Below, piece by piece: positions 31,801-33,256 of a stretch of DNA of 33,256 nucleotides. This stretch comes from a bacterium (lineage in GTDB: Bacteria; Bacteroidota; Bacteroidia; NS11-12g; UBA9320). How positions within the stretch are numbered: the stretch's first letter is position 1; each line of letters starts with the position of its first letter. The stretch lies in the NCBI GenBank assembly GCA_018223105.1, contig JAAEYY010000013.1, positions 47,331 to 80,586 on the forward strand. Reading direction: 5' to 3'. A program made the position numbers and the translations under genes. The notes below the pieces were generated by a model, which was not told where the DNA came from, did not search any database, and worked only from the letters and a program-made list of their open reading frames with translations.

Positions 31801-32717
31801 TCAGTTGTAAGGTAGGGATAGGTTTCGTCGAACTGAGCGTCATTACCAAGAGAGTTTGTAAATAAGGCATCCGTATTATCTCCCATTCTGGTATTTGAAC
31901 CACCGGCAACAATAACATCAACACCATCAAGCAATTCTGCGAGACTTTTCTCAACTGAGATCTGCTGCATATGAGCTAATAAGACAATCTTGTTAACGCC
32001 CATCGCTTTTAATGCGTCCACTGAAACCTGAATTATATCTGCTAGCTCCTCCACAGTCCAATTAGAACCCGGAGATACTTCTAAATCACCGGTTGAAGTA
32101 ATAGAAGACAAAGTAGGTGTTGAGGCCCCAATTAGTCCAACGGTGTCGCCATTAATTACCATAATGGCATAGCTTGCTACTTTTGAATGCAAGCTATTTA
32201 CATTGGCACCATCTGTGCCTACAGCTGCTGAAAAATCTCCATCATTGCTGAAATCAATGTTTGCAGCTAACCATGGGAATTCAGAACCCGGATAGTTTAC
32301 ACCATTGCTAGATTCAGAAGAAAATGCGGCGTCGAATAGTTCGCCGGGACCTGCATCTAATTCGTGGTTACCAATAGCACTGGCCATAACACCAAATTTA
32401 TTGGCGAAGTAAACATCGAGATGACCTGGTTCGTTACAGCCGGTCAATGCCCTGACAGTGCTGTTTTCAGCTGCATAGAATCGAGGTCCTGGGATAATGA
32501 TATCGCCTGAGGATACCAATAAAGTGTTGCTGCCATAAGCTGAGTCATTCGTCAGTCCGTCTACAAGGCCTGAGAATTCATCAACAACATCCAATGCAAT
32601 TTCTTCGTTACCGTCTACATCTGCATAGTGAAGCAGCTGCAAGGTAAAGTTAGATTGCGCATTTATCTGGGTTGCGAAAACCACAGTAAGTGCAAGAGTT
32701 GATAATAATTTTTTCAT
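28836..32717 (-). CDS. T9SS-exported 5'-nucleotidase/choice-of-anchor I fusion protein
   Basis: 1293 residues. Signal peptide about 1-20 (ends TQINA). Residues 24-330 are a calcineurin-like metallophosphatase (LQLLHYADVDG, VSSGDII, AIGNHELDAGPGE with N117/H118, then LLAHMQ), and about 385-690 the 5'-nucleotidase C-terminal domain (NLGNLTADANLWY, KNGGGIRTEIG). From about 700 to 1215 there is a beta-propeller-like choice-of-anchor I region with EF-hand-like acidic repeats (DGDTDGDGDYDE). The last 75 residues are a T9SS type A sorting domain (LQVYPNPSTGVVNF to GKIIISN), so the protein is exported and anchored at or released from the surface. The classical D-x-H metal motif reads DVD (33-35), and the usual GHSH/GHSQ site reads GGSNT, so the metal site is altered. 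It probably releases phosphate from extracellular nucleotides or other phosphoesters, but activity needs testing. It has its own terminator. Confidence 0.9.
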   Translation of the reverse strand: MKKLLSTLALTVVFATQINAQSNFTLQLLHYADVDGNEEIALDVVDEFSGLVDGLTNDSAYGSNTLLVSSGDIIIPGPRFYAAENSTVRALTGCNEPGHLDVYFANKFGVMASAIGNHELDAGPGELFDAAFSSESSNGVNYPGSEFPWLAANIDFSNDGDFSAAVGTDGANVNSLHSKVASYAIMVINGDTVGLIGASTPTLSSITSTGDLEVSPGSNWTVEELADIIQVSVDALKAMGVNKIVLLAHMQQISVEKSLAELLDGVDVIVAGGSNTRMGDNTDALFTNSLGNDAQFDETYPYLTTDASGDPVAVVNVDGDYKYLGRLVVEFDQDGKIDVNSIDPAISGAYASTAANVAMVGGTPDADVIEVRDSVLSVINAQYQNIIGYSSVYLDGRRSQVRTQETNLGNLTADANLWYANTLNPANDSTVYVSIKNGGGIRTEIGTSKLPAGTNDPDDLEFFPPADNAVTEGHLRATLRFNNGLVRLSLTAQELKDVMEHSVSGFAPGATSGAFPQIAGMKITFNPMGTPSEVDVLSGSLGDSVVVTTPGERIQEITIQKPNGTEWPIVQNGELVVDPSTIINVVTLNFLANGGDLYPFTIANYTNRRINYYDGVGFGDPTDFPDATISNDPGLSSDISSTGGEQDAMAEYMKANFPMNNPYALEEEDAEDDERIIATLRVLDEEPATFTDVLDIELIGSFQVPGDVFDEAAAEIPAFDAKRDQVFFTDANSDQIHVLDISNPASPQLIESIDLGGSPNSVAVYDDIVAVAVEADPKQDPGRVEFYSAADFSKLGEVTVGALPDMVTFNEDGTKVLTANEGEPSGDYLNDPEGSISIITLNTGNLSSSTVETADFTSFNANPPSGIRLFGRSSMGEGDKADDTPVTLAQDIEPEYITIKGTTAYVTCQENNALAIVNIETATVTALLPLGTKDHMQAGNGLDASNRDDGIFIAQWPVKGLYMPDAISSYEVNGTTYLITANEGDAREYEYESGGDDVLSFIDETRVKDLDLDPTAFPYADILQRDAELGRLKASLVDGDTDGDGDYDEIYSYGARSFTIWNASTGNVVWDSKNAFEQITAQRNPDFFNATNDENNFDNRSDDKGPEPEGVTIGEVDGKIYAFVGLERVGGIVIYDISDPNNPTFARYISTRDFSGDPEAGTSGNLAPEGLVFIPADQSPNRTALLVVTYEVSGSVAVFEMGEQLVNSVDDVSIAEIGLQVYPNPSTGVVNFRVNNTQATQLTIYNQVGAEILTQEFNSHLTLKNEVLGTAGIYFYTIENQGIKTSGKIIISN

Positions 32718-33022
32718 GTTGGCCGCGAAATAACCAGCTCCTTGTTTAGCTCATGTTACGTCATTTTTAAGTTAGTTCTAACGATGATAAATGATGGTAA
32801 TAGCTCAGAAATTGAAGTAACTAGTTGATAGTCAAGTTTTTGAATCTATTGAATTAGGTTTGCTTCATCGGAACATGAATTAAATTAATGTTAATGCCAA
32901 CAGTTTAGGCATTTTGCTGTGGATAGGAGGGCAGTAGAAGCTTCGATTTCAGTTGTTGCCTTTCTTGCCGACATTATGAAAGTTTCAAGATGTTTTGGAG
33001 AGTTACAAATGAAGTATGGAGG
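32718..33022. other. Intergenic region upstream of the nucleotidase gene
   Basis: 305 bp between the MnmE stop and the nucleotidase start, both on the minus strand. It is AT-rich. It must carry the nucleotidase promoter, but no convincing TTTG-N19-TAnnTTTG was found, and no terminator hairpin for MnmE was recognised. No gene or RNA was seen. Confidence 0.5.
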
Positions 33023-33256
33023 TTACTTTCCGATACAAAACCGCCCAAAAATTGATCCTAAGACCTCTTCATTCCTCACTTCACCCGTAATTAGTCCGAG
33101 TTGGTGCAAGGCATTCCGTAAATCTAGAGCTACCAGGTCGCTGCTGAGGCCGGTATTGAGTCCGGTGAGTGCTCGTTCTAGATGATTGGAGCTTTTACTC
33201 AAAGCATCTGCGTGTCGGGCATTGTTTACCAGCGTCTGATCGCTTCTGCTGTATTC
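33023..33256 (-). CDS. mnmE: tRNA modification GTPase MnmE, C-terminal 77 residues
   Basis: The minus strand reads in frame from the right edge to a TAA at 33023-33025, giving 77 residues. They match the C-terminus of MnmE: TLVNNARHADALSKSSNHLE, then LTGLNTGLSSDLVALDLRNA, ALHQLGLITGEVRNEEVLGS, and the invariant ending IFGRFCIGK, in which the Cys of the C-terminal CIGK motif is present. MnmE works with MnmG to modify the wobble uridine of certain tRNAs. The GTPase and N-terminal domains lie beyond the window. The plus-strand frame across this stretch is only a shadow. Confidence 0.95.
   Translation of the reverse strand, partial: EYSRSDQTLVNNARHADALSKSSNHLERALTGLNTGLSSDLVALDLRNALHQLGLITGEVRNEEVLGSIFGRFCIGK

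Noticed and set aside
32919..33185. Plus-strand open frame of 88 codons at the right end
   Set aside because: It is antisense to the clear MnmE C-terminus (33023-33256, minus strand).
1..33256. CRISPR arrays, insertion sequences, tRNA or rRNA genes, attachment sites
   Set aside because: No regularly spaced repeats, transposase-like frames, terminal repeats or tRNA-like folds were seen on reading both strands.

Overview
The window is a piece of a Bacteroidota chromosome, probably a marine or aquatic Flavobacteriia/Cytophagia-type organism. The evidence is low G+C, several lipoproteins, a type IX secretion sorting domain on the large protein ending at 28836, and promoters of the Bacteroidota form TTTG-N19-TAnnTTTG (clearest on the minus strand at 18671-18701). 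I cannot name the genus. No mobile element, CRISPR array, tRNA or rRNA was seen.

Positions 1-17415 hold one carbohydrate locus. A degenerate Nudix-HTH sugar regulator (540-1265) sits next to a divergent secreted protein (1-429, cut by the window edge). It is followed by a tight eight-gene operon (1432-16413): a clan GH-A glycosidase fused to a putative outer-membrane beta-barrel, a surface glycan-binding lipoprotein, a GH16 laminarinase-like lipoprotein, a GH149-like beta-1,3-glucan phosphorylase, GH17 and GH30 lipoproteins, a GPH/MFS sugar symporter fused to a GH17 domain, and a free cytoplasmic GH17. A BadF-type sugar kinase (16540-17415) follows. The expected substrate is a beta-1,3-glucan, possibly with beta-1,6 branches (laminarin-like). 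There is no SusC/SusD pair in the window. Instead, both membranes appear to be served by transporter-enzyme fusions whose enzyme domain would lie on the exit side of the channel. Three copies of a 23-bp element (CTTATAGT-N7-ACTATAAG and close variants) lie before the regulator and before the operon and are the likely operators.

Positions 17455-21646 hold a beta-helix-like lipoprotein, an SPFH/band-7 lipoprotein and a TPR-class III adenylate cyclase. Positions 21654-25064 hold a small membrane-anchored protein of unknown function and a three-gene overlapping light-related operon: a DUF2805 protein, a flavin-binding photolyase-like protein with a rearranged alpha/beta region, and a cryptochrome/photolyase-family protein.

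Positions 25122-33256 hold a PLP enzyme of the cystathionine gamma-synthase type with a long N-terminal extension, a caspase-fold (C13-like) lipoprotein, convergent terminators, a very large T9SS-exported 5'-nucleotidase/choice-of-anchor I protein, and the C-terminus of MnmE at the right edge.

Working model (inference): the surface lipoproteins bind and cut glucan. Oligosaccharides cross the outer membrane through the barrel fusion, are trimmed and debranched in the periplasm by the GH-A domain, GH17 and GH30, and enter the cytoplasm through the symporter-GH17 fusion. There GH17 enzymes and the phosphorylase convert them to glucose and glucose-1-phosphate, and the kinase handles the free sugar.
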